Source: Spirochaetaceae bacterium (lineage in GTDB: Bacteria > Spirochaetota > Spirochaetia > Treponematales > Rectinemataceae). Taken from it: a stretch of 64,000 nucleotides of DNA. Made by a program: the position numbers and the translations under genes. Positions within the stretch are counted from its first letter, which is position 1, and the number at the start of each line of letters is the position of its first letter. The notes beneath the pieces were generated by a model, which made no database searches, had not been told where the DNA came from, and saw only the letters and a list, made by a program, of their open reading frames with translations. Where the stretch lies: the NCBI GenBank assembly GCA_025355995.1, contig JANXYQ010000014.1, positions 1 to 64,000 of the forward strand, given 5' to 3'. Positions 26,386-35,004 of the stretch are shown here, in pieces.

Positions 26386-27387
26386 ATGAGAAAGTCCTTC
26401 GTGAAGACCGTCATGGTCCTGGCGATCATGACCGTCGCCGCGACGAGCCTCGTCGCGCAGAAGTACGCCATCGTGTTCAAGAACACGGGCAACCCCTACG
26501 GCGAGAAGCAGATGGCAGGATTCAAGGCCGGCATCGAGGAGCAGAAGTTCGAGGCGATCCTGCGCGCCCCCGACGCTCCCACCGCCGAGGCCCAGATCCA
26601 GATCATCGACCAGCTGATCGCGCAGAAAGTGGCCTCGATCTGCATCGTCGGCAACGACTTCGACGCGCTCACGCCCGTCCTCAAGAAAGCCGCCGCCGCC
26701 GGGATCAAGGTCTTCTCCCTCGACAGCTCGGTCAACCCCGCGGCCCGGCTGACCCACGTCAACCAGGCCGACTCGGTCAAGATCGGGCAGACCCTCATCC
26801 AGGGCGCCTACGACATGATCGGCGGGAAGGGCGAGATCGCCATTCTGTCCGCGACCAGCCAGGCCTCGAACCAGAACCTCTGGATCGACTACATGAAGAA
26901 AGAGCTGACGCTGCCCAAGTACAAGGACGTCAAGCTCGTGAAGGTGGCCTACGGCGACGACCTCCGCGACAAGTCCGTGTCCGAGACCGAGGGCCTCCTC
27001 AAGTCCTTCCCCAACCTCAAGTGCATCATCGCCCCGACGACGGTCGGCATCGCGGCCGCGGGCAAGGTGATCACCGACAAGAAGCTCATCGGCAAGGTGT
27101 TCATCACCGGCCTCGGGCTGCCCTCCGAGATGGCGTCCTACATCGAGAACAAGGCCTGCCCCTACATGTACCTGTGGAACCCGATCGACGTGGGCTACCT
27201 CGGCGCGTTCACCGCCACCGCCCTCGTCAGCGGGAAGATCAAGGGCGCGGTCGGCGACAAGTTCTCCGCCAGCCGCCTCGGCGCCTACGCGGTGACCAAG
27301 GCCCCCGACGGCGGCACCGAAGTCCTCCTCGGGCCCCCCTTCAAGTTCGACGCGAAGAACATCGGGGACTGGAAGACCGTATACTGA
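26386..27387 (+). CDS. Sugar ABC transporter substrate-binding protein (RhaS-like)
   Basis: A 333-residue periplasmic binding protein with a signal peptide ending near residue 24 (after SLVAQ). It is the Peripla_BP_4 type: KNTGNPYGEKQMAGF at the start of the mature chain, and VFSLDSSVNP and VFITGLGLPSEMASYI later. These features are closest in my recognition to rhamnose/autoinducer-2-type binders. GGAGG sits 6 bases before the ATG. As fourth gene of the import operon, it sets specificity. No lipobox is present, so the protein is soluble in the periplasm. Confidence 0.9.
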   Translation: MRKSFVKTVMVLAIMTVAATSLVAQKYAIVFKNTGNPYGEKQMAGFKAGIEEQKFEAILRAPDAPTAEAQIQIIDQLIAQKVASICIVGNDFDALTPVLKKAAAAGIKVFSLDSSVNPAARLTHVNQADSVKIGQTLIQGAYDMIGGKGEIAILSATSQASNQNLWIDYMKKELTLPKYKDVKLVKVAYGDDLRDKSVSETEGLLKSFPNLKCIIAPTTVGIAAAGKVITDKKLIGKVFITGLGLPSEMASYIENKACPYMYLWNPIDVGYLGAFTATALVSGKIKGAVGDKFSASRLGAYAVTKAPDGGTEVLLGPPFKFDAKNIGDWKTVY

Positions 27388-27414
27388 TTTCGTCTTCGCT
27401 TCTTGATTGAACCC

Positions 27415-27450
27415 GGAGGGCCGCCTCGATGCGAATTGAGGCGGCCCTCC
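27415..27450 (+). terminator. Perfect 13-bp hairpin after the sugar importer operon
   Basis: A 13-base GC-rich arm (27415-27427), a 10-base loop and an exactly complementary arm (27438-27450). It is placed 28 bases after the binding-protein stop and 33 bases before the next gene's ATG. No T-run follows on the plus strand. It would slow polymerase and protect the upstream mRNA. Confidence 0.6.
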
Positions 27451-27482
27451 GCATTGGGCCGCGAAGGTCCCTGGAGGGTCGG

Positions 27483-29306
27483 ATGGCGAAAAGCGCTAGC
27501 TCTGAATCGAAGCCGCGCCGCGGGATGAGCATCGCGGCCAGATTGGCCATCCTGGCCCTGGTGACCACAGCCTGCTATGGCGGCATCCTCGCGATCTCGT
27601 CCAGGGGCTTCGCCAGGCTGAACGGCGCGGTCGTCCAGGTCAACCGCATCCAGGGAGGCTACGTCCTCTCGGCGAACGCCCTCCTTTCCCAATGCAACGC
27701 CCTGGAGCTCTTCGTCCTGGCCCATGCCATGCGGGCCTCTGCCGGCGAAAAGGAGGTCGGCAGCTCCTCCCGCCCGCCCCTCGAGGCGATCTCGAACGCG
27801 GCCAGGGCCGCGGCCTCCGGGCTCGAGGGCCTGGCCAGCTCGAAGGCGATCGACGAGGCGCGGACGGTGGTGCTCCTCAGCTTCAACGACTACATGGCGA
27901 CCCTGACGAGCCTGCCCGATGACCTCGACGCCGGCGGGAGCCGCCTCGCGGGCAGGGTCGACTCCGTGCAGAATTCCTTCCTCATCCTCAGCAATAGGAT
28001 GTACATCCTCCTGGCCGCGCTCCGGGAGGTCGGCGACAGGGCCGCGTCCGACGCCTCCAGGCTAACCACCTCCACCTCCTTCGGCCTGTCCGCGGTGATC
28101 GTCGGCGCGATCCTCTTCTGCGTGGCGATCTCGATATTCATCATCCGCTCGATCACGAGTCCCCTCGGGGGCCTGGTCGCCGAGGTTAAGCGGATCGGCG
28201 ACGGCGACCTGACCGCCAAGATGAGCCTGGCCTCGAGCGACGAGCTGGGCAAGATCGCCGCGGGCGTCGACGGCCTGATCCTCGACCTGCGCTCCCTGGT
28301 GGGAGGGGCCAAGGAGAAACTGGCCCTCCTCGAGGAAACCGGCCAGAACCTCTCTGCGATGATGACCCAGACGGGAGCCGCCGTCGTGGAGATCAACTCG
28401 AACATCGCCAGCACGGGAGCCCAGCTACGGGAGCAGACCGCGGCCGTGGCCGAGGCGACGACGGCCATTGAGGACCTGACGCGGGGCGTCGACGCCCTAG
28501 AGGCAATGATCGACAGCCAGTCCGAGGTCATCGCCCATTCCTCGGCCGCCGTGGAGGAGATGATAGCCAATACCGAATCGGTGGCGGCCAACGTCTCGGC
28601 CGCGGTCGACGCCTCGTCCATCCTGGTCGCGGAAGGCGGGGAAGGCAGGGCGCGGATCGAGGCCATGGGAGAGTCGGTCGCCGCGATAGTGCGCTATTCG
28701 GAGAACCTCGGCGAGGCCGCGGGCCTGATTACCCAGGTAGCCGAGAGGACGAACATCCTGGCCATGAACGCGGCCATCGAGGCGGCGCATGCCGGCGACT
28801 CGGGGAAGGGCTTCGCCGTGGTCGCCGACGAGATTCGCAAGCTGGCCGAGCAGTCGAGCTCCCAATCCAAGGACATAGCGGCCGACCTGAGCCGCGTCGC
28901 GGAGGCCATAGACGCCGTGCGCGCGGCCTCCGCCGCCTCGGCCCTCTCCTTCACCTCGATCCTGGGCAAGTCCGGCACGCTGGGCGACGAGGTCCGCGCC
29001 ATCGGCTCGTCCATGACCGAGCAGCGGGAGGGAGGGAAGCAGGTCCTGGAGGGGCTTTCGAGGTTGCGCGACATCACCCGCGAGATCCAGCGCGGCTCCG
29101 GCGAGATGTCGGGAGGGAACGTCTCCATACTCGAGCAGATCAAGAAACTGATCGGCGTGAACGCCGCGGTCGTAGGCAACAACGCCGAGATGACGAGCGG
29201 CACGGCCGAGATCAACCAGGCCATCGCCGGGACGATCGACCTGAGCTCGAGGAACGCCCAGCTCATCTCGGAGCTTCGGGACGAGCTGGACAAGTTCCGC
29301 ATCTGA
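27483..29306 (+). CDS. Methyl-accepting chemotaxis protein
   Basis: A 607-residue chemoreceptor. Membrane helix 1 (about 17-37) is followed by a helical periplasmic sensor (about 40-195), helix 2 (about 198-222), a HAMP domain and a long signalling domain. The hairpin tip is [23 protein letters not shown], followed by [17 protein letters not shown]. The start is ATG 27483, with GGAGGG about 6 bases upstream. It directly follows the sugar importer, so it may respond to that binding protein or sugar; this is only positional evidence. Confidence 0.94.
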   Translation: MAKSASSESKPRRGMSIAARLAILALVTTACYGGILAISSRGFARLNGAVVQVNRIQGGYVLSANALLSQCNALELFVLAHAMRASAGEKEVGSSSRPPLEAISNAARAAASGLEGLASSKAIDEARTVVLLSFNDYMATLTSLPDDLDAGGSRLAGRVDSVQNSFLILSNRMYILLAALREVGDRAASDASRLTTSTSFGLSAVIVGAILFCVAISIFIIRSITSPLGGLVAEVKRIGDGDLTAKMSLASSDELGKIAAGVDGLILDLRSLVGGAKEKLALLEETGQNLSAMMTQTGAAVVEINSNIASTGAQLREQTAAVAEATTAIEDLTRGVDALEAMIDSQSEVIAHSSAAVEEMIANTESVAANVSAAVDASSILVAEGGEGRARIEAMGESVAAIVRYSENLGEAAGLITQVAERTNILAMNAAIEAAHAGDSGKGFAVVADEIRKLAEQSSSQSKDIAADLSRVAEAIDAVRAASAASALSFTSILGKSGTLGDEVRAIGSSMTEQREGGKQVLEGLSRLRDITREIQRGSGEMSGGNVSILEQIKKLIGVNAAVVGNNAEMTSGTAEINQAIAGTIDLSSRNAQLISELRDELDKFRI

Positions 29307-29365
29307 CCGTCCAGACCTGCCCGGACTGCAACCGAAAGGACCGTCATTCGATCTAAGACGCATAT

Positions 29366-29383
29366 GCCCCGCATAGGCGGGGC
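29366..29383 (+). terminator. Short GC hairpin between chemoreceptor and fabH
   Basis: GCCCCGC, ATAG loop, GCGGGGC, a 7-bp perfect stem 14 bases before the fabH ATG. It could end the chemoreceptor transcript or shape the fabH leader. No T-run. Confidence 0.35.
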
Positions 29384-29397
29384 GGGTCGGAGGGAAA

Positions 29398-30372
29398 ATG
29401 GCGGTCTACCTGCACACGATCGGAGTCGAGGTGCCCGAGCGACGCGTCACCAACCGGGAACTCTCAGAATTCGTCGACACCGACGACGAGTGGATCCGCT
29501 CCCACACGGGCATCGGCTCGCGGCACATCGCCGCCGACGGCACGGTAACGAGCGACCTGGCCGCGGCGGCGGCCCGGAAGGCCCTCGGCAAGGCCGGGAT
29601 CTCGGCGGCCGAGCTCGACCTCATCGTCGTGGCGACCGCTACGCCGGATTACTTCGGCTTCCCTTCCACCGCCTGCATAGTCCAGGAGAAGCTCCGGGCC
29701 GGCTGCCCCGCCCTCGACCTCACGGCGGGCTGCTCGGGCTTCGTCTATGCCCTCGACGTGGCCTCCGGCATGATGGAGGCGAAGGGCTGGGAGCACGCGC
29801 TCGTCCTCGGCGCGGAAACCCTCACGCGGATCACGAACTGGGAAGACCGGGCGACCTGCGTCCTCCTGGGCGACGGGGCGGGCGCGGCCGTCCTGAGCCG
29901 GGCCGGGGAAGGCGGGAGCCGCATCCTGACGAGCCACCTCGGCGCCGAGGGCGCCGGGGCCGGGGACCTGCGGCTCGTCCAGGCCGAGCGCTCGCGGACC
30001 TTCCATCCCTCCGCTCCCATGGTTCCCCTGCTCGAGATGAACGGGCGCAGCGTCTACAATTTCGCCGTGCGGATCATCCCCGCGCTGGTCGAGCGCCTGC
30101 TTGAACTCGCGGGGAAGGAGCTCGAGGAGATCGCCTGGATCGTCCCCCACCAGGCCAACGCGCGCATCATCCAGGCCGCCGCCAAGAGGCTCCGCGTGCC
30201 CGAGGGCCGCTTTTTCATGAACATCGAGGAGTACGCGAACACTTCCTCGGCGAGCATCCCGATAGCCTTGGACGAGATGGACTCGAAGGGACTGCTGAGC
30301 CGGGGGGACCTAGTCATGCTCCTCGCCTTCGGCTCCGGGCTCACCTACGGGGGGACCCTGCTGCGCTGGTAG
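29398..30372 (+). CDS. fabH: 3-oxoacyl-[acyl-carrier-protein] synthase III
   Basis: A 324-residue KAS III that starts fatty-acid synthesis by condensing an acyl-CoA with malonyl-ACP. The catalytic triad is complete: Cys112 in TAGCSGF, His251 in IVPHQAN and Asn281 in EYANTSSAS. The C-terminal GGTLLRW is also typical. GGAGGG lies 4-5 bases upstream of the ATG. It stands alone, without other fab genes, between a chemoreceptor and a kinase remnant. Confidence 0.95.
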   Translation: MAVYLHTIGVEVPERRVTNRELSEFVDTDDEWIRSHTGIGSRHIAADGTVTSDLAAAAARKALGKAGISAAELDLIVVATATPDYFGFPSTACIVQEKLRAGCPALDLTAGCSGFVYALDVASGMMEAKGWEHALVLGAETLTRITNWEDRATCVLLGDGAGAAVLSRAGEGGSRILTSHLGAEGAGAGDLRLVQAERSRTFHPSAPMVPLLEMNGRSVYNFAVRIIPALVERLLELAGKELEEIAWIVPHQANARIIQAAAKRLRVPEGRFFMNIEEYANTSSASIPIALDEMDSKGLLSRGDLVMLLAFGSGLTYGGTLLRW

Positions 30373-30377
30373 GCCGC

Positions 30378-30590
30378 CTAGCGAGAGACCTCCGCGCCGA
30401 CGGGGAAACCCAAGGCGCAGGCGGTCCCGCTCCCCGCGCTCCTCATCGTGAAACTCCCCAGGATCTGCCCCGCCAGCCCCTTCGCCAGCGTGAGACCCAT
30501 CCCGGAACCGAGATCCGAGTCGAAGCCCGCGGGCAAGCCTACGCCGTCGTCCTTGATTTCGAGCGTCGCGCACTCGCCCCGACGGCGAAC
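30378..30590 (-). pseudogene. Remnant of a histidine kinase ATPase domain
   Basis: The minus strand encodes about 70 residues that match only the end of a HATPase_c domain. The G1 box is in KDDGVGLPAGFDSDLG and the G2 box in SGMGLTLAKGLAGQI, followed by the last beta strands. It resembles the equivalent part of the kinase at 16577-18466. The histidine box, N box and all sensing domains are missing upstream, where the sequence turns AT-rich. It is therefore a decayed 3' fragment, though a stand-alone small ATPase-like peptide cannot be fully excluded. Confidence 0.7.
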
Positions 30591-30774
30591 AATGCTTTGG
30601 GGCGCCGGACTTTCTTTTGCCCTATTGGTTTCGCCTCCGAACCACATCGATCATCCCCAAAAAGCATATGCTATAAACTCCAAAGAGGCGAGATATTCTT
30701 TAAGTGGCGCCGGGGACGGCCCTCCACGAGCCTTTCAGGGAGGGCGCATCTTTTCTCCTCCTCTCCGGCCGTGC
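30591..30774. other. AT-rich gap with no gene
   Basis: No coding sequence recognised. It holds a 10-bp palindrome AGCATATGCT (30663-30672) directly followed by TATAAA, which may be a remnant or an upstream promoter for the DUF2804 gene. Confidence 0.4.
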
Positions 30775-30780
30775 GATACT
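30775..30780 (+). promoter_or_regulatory. -10 element 7 bases before the DUF2804 gene
   Basis: GATACT, then 7 bases, then ATG 30788. There is no usable ribosome site, and the -35 position holds only TTTCTC. Confidence 0.35.
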
Positions 30781-30787
30781 CGAAGGC

Positions 30788-31867
30788 ATGGAACACAGGA
30801 TCTCGGGGCCGGGTCCACTCTTGGACGCGAACGGAAAACTCAGGGAGCCGGGCTGGTCGGACTCCCTCGTCTTGGACTACGACAGGCGGGCGGTCCGCTC
30901 CCCCGCGTGGCGAATCAAGGAATGGGATTACTACTGCATCCTCGCGCGGGACTACGGGATTTCCCTGACCGTCGCCGACAACGGCTACATGGGCCTCCTT
31001 TCCGCGACGGTCTTCGACTTCGGGGCCGCGCGGGAGATCAGCGATTCCGTGATGTCGGCCTTTCCCATGGGCCGCTGGGGCCTGCCCTCGACCTCGGCCG
31101 CGGGCTTGACCGAGGTCAGCGCCGGCGGCGCGAGCATGAGCTTCGTCGCGGCGGAAGGCTCGCGGCAGCTCGCCTTCTCCTGGCCGGGCTTCGGCGCGAA
31201 GGCCGGGCTTCAAGGGGAGATCTGCCTGAGGGAAGAGCCGGGCCGCGCCTCGATGGCGATCGCGACTCCCTTCCGGCGCCCGAGGCACGGCTTTTACTAC
31301 AACCAGAAGGTCAACTGCCAATCCGCCCGCGGCAGCTTCCGCTTCGACGGCCGCGAGTACCCCCTGGACCCGTCCCTGCCGGGCGGCGCCTCCGGCGTCC
31401 TCGACTGGGGACGGGGGGTCTGGCCCTGGTCGAACTCCTGGCTCTGGGGCTCGGCCAGCGGCGTAGCCGCCGGCCACGCGAAGGGCGGCGCCCTTCGCTC
31501 GAGAGAGGGTTCCGACCGACTGACAAGCTTCGGCTTCAACATCGGCTACGGCTTCGGCGACACGAGCGCGGCGAGCGAGAACATGGTCTTCTGCGAGGGC
31601 AGGGCCCACAAGATCGGACGCCTGACCATAACCTTCGACGGGATGGACTTCCTGAAGCCCTGGCGCGCCGTGTCCGAGGACGGCCGCCTCGACCTGACCC
31701 TCGACCCCATCCTGGACCGAGCCTCCAAGACCGACCTGGGCCTCCTCGCCTCGATCCAGCACCAGGTCTTCGGCTCGTGGAGAGGTTATGCGATACTGGA
31801 CGACGGGTCCCGCGTGGACGTCGAGGGCCTGCGCGGCTTCTGCGAGAAAGTGGTAAACAGATGGTAG
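30788..31867 (+). CDS. DUF2804 family protein
   Basis: A 359-residue cytosolic protein of the DUF2804 family, which has no assigned activity. The family's early GPLLDANGKLREPGWS block is clear. Aromatic-rich stretches (RIKEWDYYCI, WPWSNSWLWGSASG, FGFNIGYGFGD) suggest a beta-rich fold with a hydrophobic pocket, like lipocalin-type or hydroxyneurosporene-synthase-like proteins. I do not propose a reaction. The TAG stop overlaps the start of the HAD phosphatase by seven bases, so the two are probably co-expressed. Confidence 0.8.
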   Translation: MEHRISGPGPLLDANGKLREPGWSDSLVLDYDRRAVRSPAWRIKEWDYYCILARDYGISLTVADNGYMGLLSATVFDFGAAREISDSVMSAFPMGRWGLPSTSAAGLTEVSAGGASMSFVAAEGSRQLAFSWPGFGAKAGLQGEICLREEPGRASMAIATPFRRPRHGFYYNQKVNCQSARGSFRFDGREYPLDPSLPGGASGVLDWGRGVWPWSNSWLWGSASGVAAGHAKGGALRSREGSDRLTSFGFNIGYGFGDTSAASENMVFCEGRAHKIGRLTITFDGMDFLKPWRAVSEDGRLDLTLDPILDRASKTDLGLLASIQHQVFGSWRGYAILDDGSRVDVEGLRGFCEKVVNRW

Positions 31868-32727
31868 CGCCGACCGCCCCCCGCGGCATAGGCGTCCTCG
31901 CTCTCGACCTGGATGGCACCGTCCTGACGGATGGACACGGGATCTCCGACCGGACCGTCGCCGCCGTCGCCGCGTTCAGGGCCTCGGGCCGCGACGTCGT
32001 CGTCGCGACCGGGCGGTCGAGCCGCTCCGCCCTGCCCTGGGCCTCCCGCCTCGGCGGCGCGAAGGCCATGGTCTGCCACAACGGCGCGGCCGTGTACGAC
32101 TGCCCGGGCTTTCCCGAGGGAAGGCTCCTCTCCGAGGCCGTCCTTCCCGAAGCCCTGGTCCGGCGCGTCATCGGCCTCTCGCGGGAGCTCGGCCTGCATT
32201 TCCACGGCTTCGGCGGCGACGACTGGTACTACGAGCGGGCGCGCCCCGGCACCGCGATCTACGAGCGGCGCTCGGGCTTCGCCGGCGCCCTGGTCGACTT
32301 CGACGAGCTGCGCGAGCCGAGGTTCAACAAGGCCATGTTCGTCTCGAGCCCCGGGAGGGAGATCGAGGCCGCGGCCGAGGCCGCCCGCGCCCTCTGCGGC
32401 GGCGAGGCGACGGTCATGTTCACGAGCCCCGGCTTCCTCGAGATCGTGCCCCTCGGCGCCACCAAGGCCGCCGGGCTGACGACCTGGCTGTCCTCTCGCG
32501 GCCTCGCCCTGGCCGACGCGATGGCCATAGGCGACGCGGACAACGACCTCGAGATGATCCGCGGCGCCGGCTACGGCGTCGCGATGGCGGACGCGCCCGA
32601 GGAGGTCCGCGCCGCCGCGGCCTTCGTCACCGGCGGCATTGCCGACGACGGGGCTGCCGCCGCGATCGAACTCTTCCTAGCGGCACCCGAATCGCCGCCC
32701 CGCTCGCGCCCTTTTAAATGGGAGTAA
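31861..32727 (+). CDS. HAD-superfamily phosphatase, Cof type
   Basis: A 288-residue HAD hydrolase of the Cof/YidA subfamily, usually acting on sugar phosphates or cofactor phosphates. Motif I is LDLDGTVLTD (near residues 15-24), motif II VATGRSS, and motif III/IV GDADNDLEMI (near residue 222). The C2B cap lies between them. It is coupled to the DUF2804 gene by overlap. The substrate cannot be predicted. The start at ATG 31861 is chosen because the superfamily N-terminus begins a few residues later. Confidence 0.88.
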   Translation: MVAPTAPRGIGVLALDLDGTVLTDGHGISDRTVAAVAAFRASGRDVVVATGRSSRSALPWASRLGGAKAMVCHNGAAVYDCPGFPEGRLLSEAVLPEALVRRVIGLSRELGLHFHGFGGDDWYYERARPGTAIYERRSGFAGALVDFDELREPRFNKAMFVSSPGREIEAAAEAARALCGGEATVMFTSPGFLEIVPLGATKAAGLTTWLSSRGLALADAMAIGDADNDLEMIRGAGYGVAMADAPEEVRAAAAFVTGGIADDGAAAAIELFLAAPESPPRSRPFKWE

Positions 32728-32736
32728 GGATATAAA

Positions 32737-32765
32737 TTTACAGTACACTAACATATTATTATCTT
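32737..32765 (+). promoter_or_regulatory. Promoter of the barrel/transglutaminase gene pair
   Basis: TTTACA (32737-32742), 17 bases, TATCTT (32760-32765) in an AT-rich gap. The leader of about 40 bases includes two copies of GAGGCTAAG just before the ATG, the second forming the ribosome site. Confidence 0.5.
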
Positions 32766-32811
32766 GATGTTGCTGTATATTATCCCTGAGGCTAAGAGGA
32801 GGCTAAGGGAT

Positions 32812-35004
32812 ATGAAGTGGCGAATCGTTCCGATTGCGGTGCTCTCGGGGGCTCTAGCGCTTTCCGCGTACTCACAGGCTCAGGCGAAGCCAAGCCAGGC
32901 TGGGCCAAAGGCCGGAGAGACGCCCCTCAATCTGTCCCCCCTATGGCTGCAATCCAGCCCGAGTCTAGGCCTTCCCCTCGGCGACAGCACGACCTATTTC
33001 AGCCTCGGCGGCGGCGGATCGATCGGGGCCGAGTATCGCATCCCCGGCTTCCCCCTCGCCCTCGCGAGGGCGGGCATCGAATACGGCTACTTCCCCACGC
33101 CGGCCCAGGATTCGGTCTCTTTTACGACCGCCGACCTCGGCCTGGGCCTCGCCTATAACTTCATTCCCAATTTCGGCGTCAAGCTCTACGCCGACGGCGG
33201 GGCCACCTATGGTTTCTTCAACTCTAACGCCGAGGGCTATTGGAACGCCTACGCCAAGGCCGGCCTCGATCTCTTCGCCTCCTTCCCCCCGCGGCTGATG
33301 GTCAGCCTGGGCGGCTCCTTCCAGGACCAGTTCGGCGTGTACACGGGAGTCGCCGCCACCCTCGGCGTCTCCGTCGGACTGGGCAAGCCCATCACCGTCC
33401 AGAGCTTCAAGCCCGCCGCGCCGAAGCCCCTCATCAACAAGCCCCAGCCCCTCAAGTCCACCAATGCCTCCGGCAAGGCCGGGACGGGCCTGGATTTCAG
33501 CAGCCTCGACATCAAGGATATCTACCCAGTCTTCTATAAATATTACGACAACCACCCCATCGGGACCGTAGTCCTCCACAACTGGGAGAAGACCCAAGTC
33601 CAGAATATAAGCGTGAGCGTTTGGATAAAGGAATTCATGAGCGACCCGAGGGATGTCCAGGGACCGGCCAAGCTCGACGCCGGCCAGGACGCCTCGATAG
33701 ACCTCTTCGCCCTCCTCAAGAAGGACGTGCTCGCCAACACCGAGGACACGAAGGTCTCCGCCAACCTGACGGTCAAGTACAGCCTTAACGGCAAGCCCAT
33801 CGTCAAGAGCTCGGTCCAGACCCTGCGCATCCTGAAGCGCAACTCCCTGACCTGGGACGACGACCGCAAGGCCGCGGCCTTCGTCACGCCCAACGATCCC
33901 ACCACCGTCAAGTTCGCCAAGAACGTCGCGTCGATGGTCAACGGAAAGGGCAACACCTTCGTCGACTCCAACATCCGCCTCGCCGCGGCCCTGCACGACG
34001 CCCTCACCCTCTATGGCCTCACCTACGCCACCGACCCGGTCGCCACCCTCAACTCCGATTCGAGGACGGTCGACTACATACAATTCCCGCAGCAGACCCT
34101 CGACTACAAGAGCGGCAAGTGCAGCGACTTCTCCGCCCTCTACGCCTCCATGTTCGAGGCCCTCGGGCTCGAGACCGCCTTCATCACCATCCCCGGCCAC
34201 ATCTACATGGCGGTGGCCCTCGGGATCAGCCCCGACGACGCCCGCGCCTCCTTCACCCACAAGGACGACCTCATCATCCAGGATAACAAGGTCTGGCTCC
34301 CGATCGAGATCACGCTGAGGGATGGCGGCTTCGTGAAAGCCTGGCAGTACGGCGCCAAGGAGTGGCGCGAGAACCTGGCGATGAAGCAGGCCGTCCTCTA
34401 CCCGATCCGGGAGGCGTGGAAGACCTACGAGCCCGTCGGCTTCGCCGCGGCCGAGACCGCCATCAAGCTCCCCGCCGACGCCAAGGTGGTCGCCGCCTTC
34501 TCCTCCGACCTCGACGCCTTCGTCAAGGGCGAGATGGGACAGCAGGAGCTGGTCCTGCAGACGGCCGTCAACAAGGCCACGACCCAGCCTAGCAAGTCCA
34601 GGGCCATCAACAGCCTGGCCGTCCTGCACTCCCGCTTCGGCCTCTACGCCCAGGCGCAGAAGGAGTTCGAGCAGGTCCTCGCCAAGGACGAGTACATGCC
34701 CGCCCTGATCAACCTCGGGAACCTCTACTACATGCAGAACGACGACGAGAAGGCGCTCGAATATTACAATCGCGCCGCCAAGAAGGCGCCCAAGAACTCG
34801 ATCGTCCTGCTCAGCGTAGCCCGTGCCAACCATGCGATGGAGAACTACTCGAGCGCCAAGAAGGCCTACGACGACCTTACGGCCGTTAACCCGGCCCTGG
34901 CCCAGCAATTCGCCTACCTCGGCCTCAGGGGCGAGGAGGCCACCCGCGCCGCGGACGTTACCGGAGTAAAGGGGATGGTGATATGGTCCGACTCAGAAAA
35001 GTAA
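32812..35004 (+). CDS. Exported outer-membrane-like protein with transglutaminase-like and TPR domains
   Basis: A 730-residue protein with a signal peptide (about 1-26, ending SAYSQAQA). Residues 45-205 have alternating strands with Tyr/Phe/Gly (YRIPGFPLALARAGIEYGYFP, LGLGLAYNFIPNFGVKLYADG cut short here), like a small outer-membrane barrel. A linker and a beta domain follow. The transglutaminase/protease-like core has Cys437 in GKCSDF, His463 in IPGHIYM and Glu499 in LPIEIT where Asp is usual. At least two TPR repeats end the chain (LINLGNLYYMQNDDEKALEYY). It overlaps the NHL lipoprotein gene by 22 bases, so the two likely act together at the cell surface. Function unknown. Confidence 0.75.
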   Translation: MKWRIVPIAVLSGALALSAYSQAQAKPSQAGPKAGETPLNLSPLWLQSSPSLGLPLGDSTTYFSLGGGGSIGAEYRIPGFPLALARAGIEYGYFPTPAQDSVSFTTADLGLGLAYNFIPNFGVKLYADGGATYGFFNSNAEGYWNAYAKAGLDLFASFPPRLMVSLGGSFQDQFGVYTGVAATLGVSVGLGKPITVQSFKPAAPKPLINKPQPLKSTNASGKAGTGLDFSSLDIKDIYPVFYKYYDNHPIGTVVLHNWEKTQVQNISVSVWIKEFMSDPRDVQGPAKLDAGQDASIDLFALLKKDVLANTEDTKVSANLTVKYSLNGKPIVKSSVQTLRILKRNSLTWDDDRKAAAFVTPNDPTTVKFAKNVASMVNGKGNTFVDSNIRLAAALHDALTLYGLTYATDPVATLNSDSRTVDYIQFPQQTLDYKSGKCSDFSALYASMFEALGLETAFITIPGHIYMAVALGISPDDARASFTHKDDLIIQDNKVWLPIEITLRDGGFVKAWQYGAKEWRENLAMKQAVLYPIREAWKTYEPVGFAAAETAIKLPADAKVVAAFSSDLDAFVKGEMGQQELVLQTAVNKATTQPSKSRAINSLAVLHSRFGLYAQAQKEFEQVLAKDEYMPALINLGNLYYMQNDDEKALEYYNRAAKKAPKNSIVLLSVARANHAMENYSSAKKAYDDLTAVNPALAQQFAYLGLRGEEATRAADVTGVKGMVIWSDSEK

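Noticed and set aside
32965-34908. A 647-codon open frame antisense to the barrel/transglutaminase gene
   Set aside because: Same high-G+C shadow effect; the plus-strand product has a signal peptide, domains and a promoter.
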